NCBI GenBank assembly: GCA_023254365.1
Contig: JALRLQ010000073.1
Span: forward strand, 1 to 7,299
Length of the DNA stretch: 7,299 nucleotides
Source: Candidatus Poseidonia sp.
GTDB taxonomy: Archaea > Thermoplasmatota > Poseidoniia > Poseidoniales > Poseidoniaceae
Direction of reading: 5' to 3'
Positions 1 to 6,742 of the stretch are shown in pieces; within the stretch, counting starts at the first letter, position 1; each line of letters opens with the position of its first letter. The notes under the pieces are model-generated. The model was not told the origin of the DNA. It did not search any database and saw only the letters and a list, made by a program, of their open reading frames with translations. A program made the translations under genes and the position numbers.

Positions 1-448
1 CGCCTCTCCATGCGATGGGCCGCAGGTCACGTACCCGGAAATCGCCCGTCACGCCTGCGTCCTCGCACACAACACGGACGTTGGCCATGTGCGCCAACAT
101 CGCTTCAGCGATGGCTTTGGCGTGCGGTTTTGCCTCGTCTTCGAATTTCAACATCAGAACATCGCCCTGCGTTTCATAGGACGACGGCCAAGTGGATTCA
201 GGCAAGGATTGCAATGCGGCTGGGAGGTGTTCTCGCCAATGCGTGGGCCCCTTTGCGTTCGGTTCAGCGTCCACACACACCATGCCCTCCCAGCAAGGAT
301 CGCCTTCCTCAGGTGCGGTTTCGGTGAGGGGAATCCCTCGATGCGTCTCGCTGAGGACGATAACGCCGCTGTCGCCGAGCCAATGTTCATCACGACAGCG
401 TTCCAACCAAACCTGTGTTTGGTTCCTCGGCACGCTCAAATGACGCAT
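1..448 (-). CDS. trm5: tRNA (guanine37-N1)-methyltransferase, Trm5 family (N-terminal part, cut by window edge)
   Basis: Trm5 transfers a methyl group from S-adenosylmethionine to N1 of G37, next to the tRNA anticodon, which prevents +1 frameshifting. I translated this frame by hand; it is open from the ATG at 448 to the left edge, giving about 149 residues. Residues about 87-149 resemble the archaeal Trm5 region before the catalytic domain: a SYETQGDVLML stretch matches the family's SYDVVGDLVIL type, and VTGDFRVRDLRPIA matches the V-GEFRVREL-hlAG type. The first 85 residues, beginning MRHLSVPRNQTQ, would be the N-terminal D1 domain and part of the linker. The Rossmann methyltransferase domain with its SAM-binding motifs lies outside the window, so catalysis cannot be checked. 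The frame stays open upstream of 448, but an extension would run into dph5; the ATG at 448 leaves a short divergent gap. Family assignment is firm; the start is likely but not proven. Confidence 0.85.
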   Translation of the reverse strand, partial: MRHLSVPRNQTQVWLERCRDEHWLGDSGVIVLSETHRGIPLTETAPEEGDPCWEGMVCVDAEPNAKGPTHWREHLPAALQSLPESTWPSSYETQGDVLMLKFEDEAKPHAKAIAEAMLAHMANVRVVCEDAGVTGDFRVRDLRPIAWRG

Positions 449-485
449 GGCCCTCGCCCTGTCCAAGCGTCTCGGTGGTTTGAGT
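449..485. promoter_or_regulatory. Short divergent intergenic region between trm5 and dph5
   Basis: Only 37 bases separate the two outward-facing start codons, so both promoters must overlap each other or lie inside the opposite gene. I see no AT-rich archaeal TATA box in the gap. A GGTGG at 474-478, seven bases before the ATG at 486, could serve as a ribosome binding site for dph5. On the minus strand a GGCGAGG lies just before the trm5 ATG and is a weaker candidate. The assignment as a control region rests on gene arrangement alone. Confidence 0.4.
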
Positions 486-1346
486 ATGGCGGCCTCTTCT
501 TCCTCCAACACCCCACTTCCCGCCACAGGGTTGTTGTTGATTGGTATGGGCATGGGAACCGTTGAGGGCATGACCGTTGAAGCAAAACAGGCAGCAACCG
601 CCGCCGACCATCGCCGATACGAAGCCTACACGGCGCTTTGGCCCTCGGAGGAGCTCACTCGTCTCGAGAGCGAAATCGGTCCCGTTGAACGCGTGATGCG
701 CCCTGAGGTCGAGCAACCAGAGGTGTTGTTTGACCTCGCCAAGGTTTCATTGGTGGCGTTGTTGGTGGTCGGCGACCCACTGCAAGCGACCACGCACGTG
801 GATTTGCAACTCCGGGCGACCGAAGAAGGCATTGCATGCCATGTGATTCACGGCGTTTCCATCACCACGGTGGTGACGGGTGCCATCGGTCTGTCCAACT
901 ACAAATTCGGGCGCCAAACCACCCTCACCTATCCCCACGGCACATGGGTGGCCACTTCGCCGCTGGAAGTCATCGCGTCGAACCAAGAGCAAAACCTCCA
1001 CACCCTTGCCCTTCTGGACCTCGACCCTACTGGACAAGGAACCGGGGATCAACGTCCGATGCGGCCCGCGGATGCTGTTCAGTCGTTCGAACTGATGTGG
1101 GAGAAACTGAACGAGAACGAAGATGCGGGGCAACACCCTTCGGTTCGTTCCTACCTTGAACGCTCAATGGATTCAATTTCCGTGGTGCTGTGTTCGGACA
1201 TGGGTACGCCTGACCAAAACATCGTGTTCACCACCATGGGGCACTTGGGCAGCGAATCAGGGGGGCGTCTGAACTGCCTTGTGTTCCCCGCTAACGCGAG
1301 TGAGGTTGAAGAAAAGGCCCTTCTTCGCTGGAGTCGAGGTGAGTAA
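486..1346 (+). CDS. dph5: Diphthine synthase (diphthamide biosynthesis methyltransferase Dph5/DphB)
   Basis: Dph5 is an S-adenosylmethionine-dependent methyltransferase that methylates the modified histidine of elongation factor 2 during diphthamide synthesis; it acts in the cytoplasm. The 286-residue product shows the family signatures in order: a glycine-rich LLIGMGMG near residues 17-24 followed by GMT at 28-30; YEAYTALW at 45-52; VVGDPLQATTH at 94-104, the tetrapyrrole-methylase type GDP loop; IHGVSI at 121-126; YKFG at 139-142; SPLEVIASNQEQNLHTLALLDLD; and a C-terminal SVVLCSDMGTPDQ block. Archaeal members usually start almost directly at the glycine-rich strand, so about 15 Ser/Pro-rich residues here are extra. 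I chose ATG 486 because GGTGG sits seven bases upstream. An in-frame ATG at 447 would overlap the trm5 start codon, and a TTG near 531 would give the usual family N-terminus. The stop lies one base before the next gene, so the two are probably translated from one message. Confidence 0.93.
   Translation: MAASSSSNTPLPATGLLLIGMGMGTVEGMTVEAKQAATAADHRRYEAYTALWPSEELTRLESEIGPVERVMRPEVEQPEVLFDLAKVSLVALLVVGDPLQATTHVDLQLRATEEGIACHVIHGVSITTVVTGAIGLSNYKFGRQTTLTYPHGTWVATSPLEVIASNQEQNLHTLALLDLDPTGQGTGDQRPMRPADAVQSFELMWEKLNENEDAGQHPSVRSYLERSMDSISVVLCSDMGTPDQNIVFTTMGHLGSESGGRLNCLVFPANASEVEEKALLRWSRGE
1336..1342 (+). promoter_or_regulatory. Strong Shine-Dalgarno for the symporter, inside the end of dph5
   Basis: GAGGTGA is a full match to the usual prokaryotic anti-Shine-Dalgarno sequence at the 16S rRNA 3' end. 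It ends five bases before the ATG at 1348. It lies inside the last codons of dph5 and decides the symporter start: the upstream in-frame ATG at 1279 is deep in dph5 and has no comparable site. It suggests independent ribosome loading on a shared transcript. Confidence 0.8.
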
Positions 1347-1347
1347 G

Positions 1348-3459
1348 ATGTTCGGTTTGTCGGATGAAATCGTGCTCTTGCTTTCCTTCTTGTTGTTCAT
1401 GGCATTCTTTGCCGGGGTGGGCTTGGCGTCCATGCGTGTCAAACAAGACACCACCGACGATTATCTCGTTGCGGGTCGCGGCATGCATCCAGCCCTGGCG
1501 GCACTGAGTGCCGTGAGTACATGGAACTCCGGCTACATGTTCATCGGGTTCATCGGCTTCATTTTCGTTCAAGGGTATTCGGGCATCTGGATTGGTTTGG
1601 TGTCCACCATCGGGCAGGTTGTTGCCTGGGTTTGGTTGTACAAATTCATCCAAAAAGAAGGCAATGAGCGTGGTGTTCGCTCGCTCTCTTCCCTCGTATC
1701 CAAAACCAGAGGCGCACCCGAAGCGAAATTGGCGGGTATCCTCTCCGTGGTGTTCCTCGCCATCTACGCGGCTGCGCAATTGGTGGCGGGTGGCGTTGCG
1801 CTCCAAGCCATGCTGGGATGGTCCGAGGTTGTCGGCATCCTCATCGGCTTTGTGCTCGTTGTCGCCTACTGTTACGCGGGCGGCATCCGGGCGTCTATTT
1901 GGACCGATGCGGCTCAGTCTTGTGTGATGATCGTCGGGTCGACCATCCTCTGTTATGTTGCTGTGTCTGAGGCAGGTGGCTTTTCGGGTCTGCACGACAC
2001 CTTGAAGGGCGTCGATCCCGGAATGGTCAACCTCTTCCCTACTGATTTGACGTTCGGCGTGACCCTTTGGATTGGCGCGTTCTTCCTCGGGGGATTGGGT
2101 GTCGCCGGTCAGCCGCAAGTGGTGTCTCGTGTCATGACGCTCAAGGACGATGCTGACCGAAAAGCGGCCATGATCTGGTTCTTCGTCTGGCAAACCCCTT
2201 TCATCGCTCTGATGTTCATCATCGGGTTGGCGTGCCGTGCGGTGTTCCTCGACCTTGACGCTTCCCAAGCACAGGACGGGTTGCCGCTGCTGGCGATGGA
2301 AGTGCTCAATCCCTTCCTCGCGGGCGTCATCCTCGCCTCCATTTTCGCTGCCACCATGTCCACGGCTGACAGCCAAGTGCTCGCCTGCACGGCGGCCATC
2401 ACCGACGACGTGAAGCCCGAGTGGAGCCAAGAACACAAGACGACGAAAATCGTCACGATGGTGATGGCGGTGGTCGTCACCATCATCGCACTCGGTGGTC
2501 AACAATTCCCCGGGTTTGGTGATTCCGTGTTTGCCCTGGTCGTCCTCGCTGTCTACGGTTTGGGTGGTATTTTCGTGCCGTTGTTGCTCATTCGTATGAT
2601 GGGGTACGAGCCCGATACCGAGCACACCATTTGGATGATGGTGGCGGCCTTGAGCGCCGTCATCGTTTGGAGTTTGGGCCCCTATAACGAGGACATCTTC
2701 CCCTCCATCCCAGCCATGTCTGCTGCCTTCGCAACCCACTTCATCCTGTGTTGGAACCGGTCAGCGTCCAATCCCAATCCCCTGGGGCGATACAGCCTGC
2801 CGACGCAGAAAACGGCGGCGATTGGCGGCGTCATCATCCTCGTCCTCTTCGGCGCCCTCGAAGGCACCTATCAGGCGGTGGCCCCCGAAGGTTCCAGTGG
2901 CGTTTCTGGAAACAGCCCGCACCAGTACACCTACAGCGTCAGCGAGTGGACCCAATCGGAAACATTCGCCCTTGAAGACGGTGAAACGCAGACCTTTACC
3001 GTTGAATTTGATGAAAACCTCACGGCGGTGCTGATCGCTGAACTGACCATCACCTACGCCGACACGGCAGAAAGTTTCGGCTCTGCGTGCGACGACGTCA
3101 TCACCAGTCCCGACTTCAGCGGCCTCGCCGGTCCGTTTTCCGAAAGCGATGATGCCGACCGAAGCACCACCGCCTGTGGCGTGACCACGGTGGTGGGCAG
3201 CATTCGACCCAACACCGACTTGAATCGGTACGCTGGCGAAGGCCTTGGCGACTACACGCTCAACGGCACCCTCAACGAACTAAAGGAAGTGGATGCTCAA
3301 CTTCAGCAGGCTCCAGAAATGGTGGGCTCGCTGTCGATGGACGTCACGGTTGAAGTCAACAACCAATTCCCGATTGGGGGCGACACCGGTGAGACCGTAA
3401 CGGTCACACTCACCCTTCAGGTGTTCCAGCCCGGCACACTTACGCCGGTCACAACGTGA
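1348..3459 (+). CDS. Sodium:solute symporter (SSS/SLC5 family, PutP-like) with C-terminal outside domain
   Basis: A 703-residue membrane transporter that should couple sodium entry to uptake of a small solute; PutP relatives carry proline. I count 14 likely membrane helices in residues 7-512. TM2 has LSAVSTWNSGYMFIGFIGF, aligning with the PutP substrate/sodium helix. TM7 has GQPQVVSRVMT, like PutP GQPHIIVR. TM9 reads LNPFLAGVILASIFAATMST, so Ala335, Ser338 and Thr339 match the PutP Na2-site residues Ala337, Ser340 and Thr341. PutP has 13 helices and about 500 residues. Here a 14th helix (about 489-512) should place the C-terminus outside the cell, followed by about 190 residues rich in Thr, Ser, Asp and Glu with alternating beta-strand-like patterns and two cysteines (581 and 610). 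The start at 1348 is fixed by a strong Shine-Dalgarno. The gene follows dph5 by one base and overlaps the convergent MBL gene by 11 bases. The substrate cannot be read from sequence; proline, another amino acid or a compatible solute are all possible. Confidence 0.92.
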   Translation: MFGLSDEIVLLLSFLLFMAFFAGVGLASMRVKQDTTDDYLVAGRGMHPALAALSAVSTWNSGYMFIGFIGFIFVQGYSGIWIGLVSTIGQVVAWVWLYKFIQKEGNERGVRSLSSLVSKTRGAPEAKLAGILSVVFLAIYAAAQLVAGGVALQAMLGWSEVVGILIGFVLVVAYCYAGGIRASIWTDAAQSCVMIVGSTILCYVAVSEAGGFSGLHDTLKGVDPGMVNLFPTDLTFGVTLWIGAFFLGGLGVAGQPQVVSRVMTLKDDADRKAAMIWFFVWQTPFIALMFIIGLACRAVFLDLDASQAQDGLPLLAMEVLNPFLAGVILASIFAATMSTADSQVLACTAAITDDVKPEWSQEHKTTKIVTMVMAVVVTIIALGGQQFPGFGDSVFALVVLAVYGLGGIFVPLLLIRMMGYEPDTEHTIWMMVAALSAVIVWSLGPYNEDIFPSIPAMSAAFATHFILCWNRSASNPNPLGRYSLPTQKTAAIGGVIILVLFGALEGTYQAVAPEGSSGVSGNSPHQYTYSVSEWTQSETFALEDGETQTFTVEFDENLTAVLIAELTITYADTAESFGSACDDVITSPDFSGLAGPFSESDDADRSTTACGVTTVVGSIRPNTDLNRYAGEGLGDYTLNGTLNELKEVDAQLQQAPEMVGSLSMDVTVEVNNQFPIGGDTGETVTVTLTLQVFQPGTLTPVTT

Positions 3460-4300
3460 ACTGCATTCCCTGTTCGCCCACCGACCATCCCAACCGTTCG
3501 ACCGTTTGCCGTTCCCTTGATTGGGCATCGTGCAATGGATTGGTGTGATTGAGGTGAATGAACACGACTTCAGGGTCGCCCGTTGTTCGTGGCCCCAAAC
3601 GCTCGAGGGTTTCGCAGACTGGGGGATGTGGCACCTCCATCTGTGACCGTCCTTGAAGTTCATCTGCACTCCAAAACGTCCCGTCAACAAGGGCGATGTC
3701 AACCTTCAACGAACCTAACCAATCACGGATGGTGGTGTGTCCGTGATGGGCGAGGGTGTCGTCCCACCGGTCGTGGTCGGGCAGGAAAAGCAGGGCTCGA
3801 TTCGGTCCACGGACGACAAAAGCGTGCATGTCAGAAAGTTCCGCTCGGTGCGGCACCTGCACAGGTTCAATGGAAAGCGTGGGGGTGAGGGAGACGCTAT
3901 CGCCGTGTTGGGTGGTGTTGGTTTGAAAGACGCCTTGTTCGACCATCAGACGCCATTGAGGTGTTTGGTCAATCAGCGAAAACATGGAGGGTGAAGCGTA
4001 GAGTTCGAGCCCGTGAGCGTTGAGGGTTTCTCGGCCAAACAATCCCAACCCGTCAACGTGGCCAAAATGAGCATGGGTCAAGAAGACCGAGGCCAACGGA
4101 GGGTGGCCCCATATCTGCAGTTGTTGGCCGAGTGCACGCGTGGCCTCCATCAAGTGACCTTGTCCGGTTTCGTCGACGACGCCAAGACTCACTGGGTGAC
4201 GAACCGCTTCAGGCGGGAGGTTCGCACAACATGGCCGCAGGCACCCGGGTTGCGGACGCCCCCCGTCTTGTGCGGTCCCGAGCAGGGTCACCGTCACCAT
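3449..4300 (-). CDS. PqqB-like metallo-beta-lactamase fold hydrolase
   Basis: A 283-residue MBL-fold protein, probably a cytoplasmic metal-dependent hydrolase of unknown substrate. The N-terminus VTLLGTAQDGGRPQPGC, with Cys20, Cys24 and Cys25, is the mark of the PqqB-like branch. The metal motif is THAHFGHVDGL: His76, His78 and His81 are present, but Gly80 replaces the Asp of the classic HxHxDH. Later family blocks are VPHRAE (His151), LPDHDRW (Asp175, Asp177), ALVDGTFWSADEL (204-215), EVPHP (His225) and FIHLNHTNPL (247-256). The ATG at 4300 is chosen because the conserved strand begins immediately after it; the frame is open to 4744, but that extension would cover the start of the divergent gene and adds only low-complexity residues. 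No clear ribosome binding site precedes it. Relatives occur widely outside PQQ pathways and no other PQQ gene is visible, so the name pqqB is not warranted. Confidence 0.88.
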   Translation of the reverse strand: MVTVTLLGTAQDGGRPQPGCLRPCCANLPPEAVRHPVSLGVVDETGQGHLMEATRALGQQLQIWGHPPLASVFLTHAHFGHVDGLGLFGRETLNAHGLELYASPSMFSLIDQTPQWRLMVEQGVFQTNTTQHGDSVSLTPTLSIEPVQVPHRAELSDMHAFVVRGPNRALLFLPDHDRWDDTLAHHGHTTIRDWLGSLKVDIALVDGTFWSADELQGRSQMEVPHPPVCETLERLGPRTTGDPEVVFIHLNHTNPLHDAQSRERQTVERLGWSVGEQGMQFTL

Positions 4301-4385
4301 GCCCGTCCGTGGGCAGCGTTGCACAAGAGGGCTTTCACGCGAAGGTCTCAAACGAGCCCACCGGTCCGGACGAATGGGGAGCGAC
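4301..4385. promoter_or_regulatory. Divergent intergenic region between the MBL gene and the unknown gene
   Basis: These 85 bases are the longest gene-free stretch in the window and must hold the 5' signals of two divergent genes. I see no clear TATA box, no tRNA T-loop and no strong hairpin. GGGGAG at 4376-4381, four bases before the ATG at 4386, is a plausible ribosome binding site for the rightward gene. Its role as promoter region is inferred from layout. Confidence 0.35.
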
Positions 4386-6128
4386 ATGCCGGCACCGTCA
4401 AAAGTCGAATTCCCCGGGAAAAAAAAGCAACGTGTCCAAATGCGAGGGACCAAGCAGGCCAACGAGGCCACGGCCAAGAAATTGGCCCGAGATCTCGGTC
4501 GGTTTCTTGAAGACCCACGAAGCCACTTGCCCGCCATGTTGTTTGAGGGGAAACTGCGCTGGGGGCGAACCGACCCCGTGACAAAATCCCTGAAAGAAAT
4601 TGAAACCATTGTCCGAAAGAAAGACGACACCAAATGGCTCTCAAAGCGCATGATGGCCAAACGCGGAGACGACGTGGCCAAGGCCTTTGCAGGTTCCTTG
4701 CACGCAGCCCACGACGTTGAGTTCACCACGGTGGGACAGTTCAACTCAGGTTCGTTTGGAAGCGGGTCCTACATCCGTCGTGGTGATGGAAAACCCGGCT
4801 ACTTGGCTGGCATTCAAAACTTCAACAACATCACTTTGCGAATGTTGCCGTGGGAAGACCACGCCAAGCGAGGCATGTATTTCTTCAGCTGGGACGGTGG
4901 GTTTGTTTGCACGGGCCCCAAAGCCGACCCGCCCAAGGAGTGGCTTGAAGACGTCTTGAAGCGGTCTCGTTTTGATCTGTCCAAGCACGATGTCAACGGC
5001 AAGGACATCTGGGTCACCGCCGGGCTCGACCCCAAGGTGGTTGAGAAAGCAGCACCAACAGAACTTGGCTACATCGCCCTACGCTTCAACAGCGGCCCTA
5101 TCGTGGCGCTGGGACTGGATGCATTGCAGACCTTTTCCAAGAAAGACTCCTCGTTCATTCACCACCTTGCCCTGTCGATGCTGCCTCCCTTACTCCCCTC
5201 GATTTTGTCCATCGATGCCCACTGGTCGCCAGAAGGTTGGCCAGAAGACAAGTCGTTGCCCTCGGCCAGTACCGAAGGTATCGATCGCATCTTGGATGCA
5301 TGGCAAGGGTTGACCATGAACGAAGGGGCGGTCGGCCCTGGCATGAAGCAGGCCGTCATGGAAGGCATCGATGAAGGGGTGCTGGTCGGTGAAATGTGGA
5401 TGGAAGGAACGTCGTATGACGACCTCTTGGCTGGCATTGAAGCCGTTGCAGGTTCCGCTGAAGAACAGCAATTAACGGCTGAAATCATTCGCTTGGCCGT
5501 GACGCAGCCTCATGACGAAGTCACCGGCATGCGAATTGAAGCAAAGGGCTCCACGGTGCAACGCGAAGAGCGCGGGTTGCGCATTATGGAGGGTGCCACG
5601 TGTGGTGATGTCCTTTCCGCATTGTGGGAGACGCATGGACACCAAGCGCTCACGGTGGTTGGCCTTGAGGGAAGCGAGGCCGAGACGATTTGGATGGAGC
5701 AACTTGAGTCCCCCAAACCATTTGGTAAATTCCTCAAAGGCCTCGACTCGGCCAAGGCCTTGGCCAAGCAACGTGCTCGCTTCCCTTCGTGTCCTGAAGA
5801 AGGGACGCCTGCAGCGATGATTCACGGCTTTATCGTTCAGGGTCTGACACAAGGGATGGGTGGTGTTGAGCGAAAGGCGACGGCTCGCCACGATGCCGTG
5901 GACGATGCGGCGGCCTCTTGGGCGTGGCTGGTGGCCGTTGACCGTTCGGGGGGTCAAGAATGGCACTTCGAACCCAACGCCCGAGACCGAGGCGGTGTCT
6001 GGGCCATTCCAACCAAGGCGCTGTGGCAACTCGGTCGAGAACTCCTCAAGGCAGACGAAGGCGACCTCGAGTCGCTTCAGGCTCGATGGAACGATGCGTT
6101 CGCTGAACTCAAAATTCAGACCGGTTAG
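4386..6128 (+). CDS. Uncharacterised 580-residue soluble protein
   Basis: I do not recognise this family. The frame is long, uses codons like its neighbours, and its predicted product looks like a real globular protein. No signal peptide or membrane helix is visible, so it is probably cytoplasmic. The N-terminus is strongly basic (residues 6-40, with KKKQR at 12-16), followed by a Lys/Arg-rich helical part to about residue 100. A Gly/Ser-rich FNSGSFGSGSY lies at 119-129, then an aromatic-rich segment (GYLAGIQNFNNITLRMLPW, MYFFSWDGGFVCTG). Hydrophobic strand/helix segments follow (LGYIALRFNSGPIVALGLDAL; HHLALSMLPPLLPSILSIDAHW). The second half is acidic and mostly helical, ending in a segment that includes ASWAWLVAVDRSGGQEWHF and a helical tail. 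I see no Walker, protease, nuclease or metal-site motif that I would trust. ATG 4386 is preferred for its GGGGAG; ATG 4374 would add four residues. It is divergent from the MBL gene and convergent with the exporter, so it is probably transcribed alone. Confidence 0.8.
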   Translation: MPAPSKVEFPGKKKQRVQMRGTKQANEATAKKLARDLGRFLEDPRSHLPAMLFEGKLRWGRTDPVTKSLKEIETIVRKKDDTKWLSKRMMAKRGDDVAKAFAGSLHAAHDVEFTTVGQFNSGSFGSGSYIRRGDGKPGYLAGIQNFNNITLRMLPWEDHAKRGMYFFSWDGGFVCTGPKADPPKEWLEDVLKRSRFDLSKHDVNGKDIWVTAGLDPKVVEKAAPTELGYIALRFNSGPIVALGLDALQTFSKKDSSFIHHLALSMLPPLLPSILSIDAHWSPEGWPEDKSLPSASTEGIDRILDAWQGLTMNEGAVGPGMKQAVMEGIDEGVLVGEMWMEGTSYDDLLAGIEAVAGSAEEQQLTAEIIRLAVTQPHDEVTGMRIEAKGSTVQREERGLRIMEGATCGDVLSALWETHGHQALTVVGLEGSEAETIWMEQLESPKPFGKFLKGLDSAKALAKQRARFPSCPEEGTPAAMIHGFIVQGLTQGMGGVERKATARHDAVDDAAASWAWLVAVDRSGGQEWHFEPNARDRGGVWAIPTKALWQLGRELLKADEGDLESLQARWNDAFAELKIQTG

Positions 6129-6131
6129 TCA

Positions 6132-6725
6132 TCAGGCGACGACCAAATACACGGCCACGCCAATGAGGGCCAAACCAAAGACTTGGTTGAGCACCTTTCC
6201 TGACGTGTCCGAGGTGAAGATGGAGCGCAAGTACGACCCGAAGGCCGCCCATGTAACCACGGCAGGCCATCCAAAGGAGAGGTTGAGCAGCACGAGGAGG
6301 ACCTTGGCCAACGCTCCGCTACCAAACAGACTGCCGAAGGTCGTCATCAGTACCAAGAAATGGATCCAGGCTTTTCCGTTCACCACCTGAAGCATGAAGC
6401 CAGTTTTGAAGCCGAGTTGTTGGTCAACATCCTCGGCCTTCACCCCGGAACTTCTCATGACGGAGACGCCGATGTAGGCGATGTATCCGGCCCCAACAAG
6501 ACCCAACCAATTGAAGAAGGTCTCGTATTGTTCAATCGTCCCTGTTGCAAGACCAATCAACACCCCGAGAATGGACCATCCGATGCCCATTCCAAGAATC
6601 ATTGGCAGCGAGGCTTTCACGCCGTATCGAGACCCATGGGCTGCGCACAGGATGTTGTTTGGGCCCGGCGTAAAACACATCGGGATGATGAACGCCAAGG
6701 CTGCAATCAGCAGTTCCGTGTCCAT
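6132..6725 (-). CDS. LysE/RhtB-family amino-acid exporter (EamB-like)
   Basis: A 197-residue integral membrane protein of the LysE superfamily, whose members export amino acids and derivatives such as lysine, homoserine, threonine or cysteine. TPGPNN at residues 19-24 in the first helix is the family signature, and the stretch TPGPNNILCAAHGSRYG resembles the start of E. coli EamB (cysteine/O-acetylserine exporter). Six hydrophobic helices are visible, about 4-25, 37-58, 66-88, 110-130, 135-160 and 175-197, with a hydrophilic loop near residues 89-105, as is usual for the family. The length is typical. ATG 6725 is chosen because the first helix follows at once and an AAGGGGGG purine run precedes it. 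The gene begins 14 bases after the stop of the upstream PLP enzyme, which suggests one operon and a sulfur-amino-acid substrate; that substrate is inference. It ends in two tandem in-frame TGA codons, three bases from the convergent stop. Confidence 0.9.
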   Translation of the reverse strand: MDTELLIAALAFIIPMCFTPGPNNILCAAHGSRYGVKASLPMILGMGIGWSILGVLIGLATGTIEQYETFFNWLGLVGAGYIAYIGVSVMRSSGVKAEDVDQQLGFKTGFMLQVVNGKAWIHFLVLMTTFGSLFGSGALAKVLLVLLNLSFGWPAVVTWAAFGSYLRSIFTSDTSGKVLNQVFGLALIGVAVYLVVA

Positions 6726-6742
6726 GCATGGGCCCCCCTTCA
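6726..6742 (-). promoter_or_regulatory. Purine-rich ribosome binding site for the exporter
   Basis: Read on the minus strand, the TGA that ends the upstream PLP enzyme gene (6742-6740) runs directly into AGGGGGG, a few bases before the exporter ATG at 6725. The purine run is a plausible though imperfect Shine-Dalgarno and supports this start over an in-frame upstream codon at 6773, which would lie inside the PLP gene. Confidence 0.5.

Noticed and set aside
89..565. Plus-strand open frames opposite trm5
   Set aside because: The minus strand in this region encodes recognisable Trm5 blocks, so the plus-strand frames are shadows.
1291..2739. A 482-codon open frame on the minus strand opposite the symporter
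   Set aside because: Its translation is rich in His, Asp, Glu and Arg with no recognisable fold, and it mirrors clear transmembrane coding on the plus strand; it is a shadow of the GC-rich codon use.
4301..4385. Possible tRNA or structured RNA in the divergent gap
   Set aside because: The length would suit a long-variable-arm tRNA, but there is no T-loop consensus and no acceptor-stem pairing on either strand; GCCC/GGGC at 4301-4314 pairs only over four bases.
4013..4581. Plus-strand open frames over the MBL gene and into the unknown gene
   Set aside because: Low-complexity Arg/Pro/Ser-rich translations in the wrong frames of two supported genes.
4301..4744. N-terminal extension of the MBL-fold protein
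   Set aside because: The family's conserved first strand begins right after the ATG at 4300; the extra 148 residues are atypical and overlie the start of the better supported divergent gene.
5472..6029. Minus-strand open frame opposite the unknown gene
   Set aside because: No family features and no ribosome binding site; the opposite plus-strand frame is three times longer and continuous.
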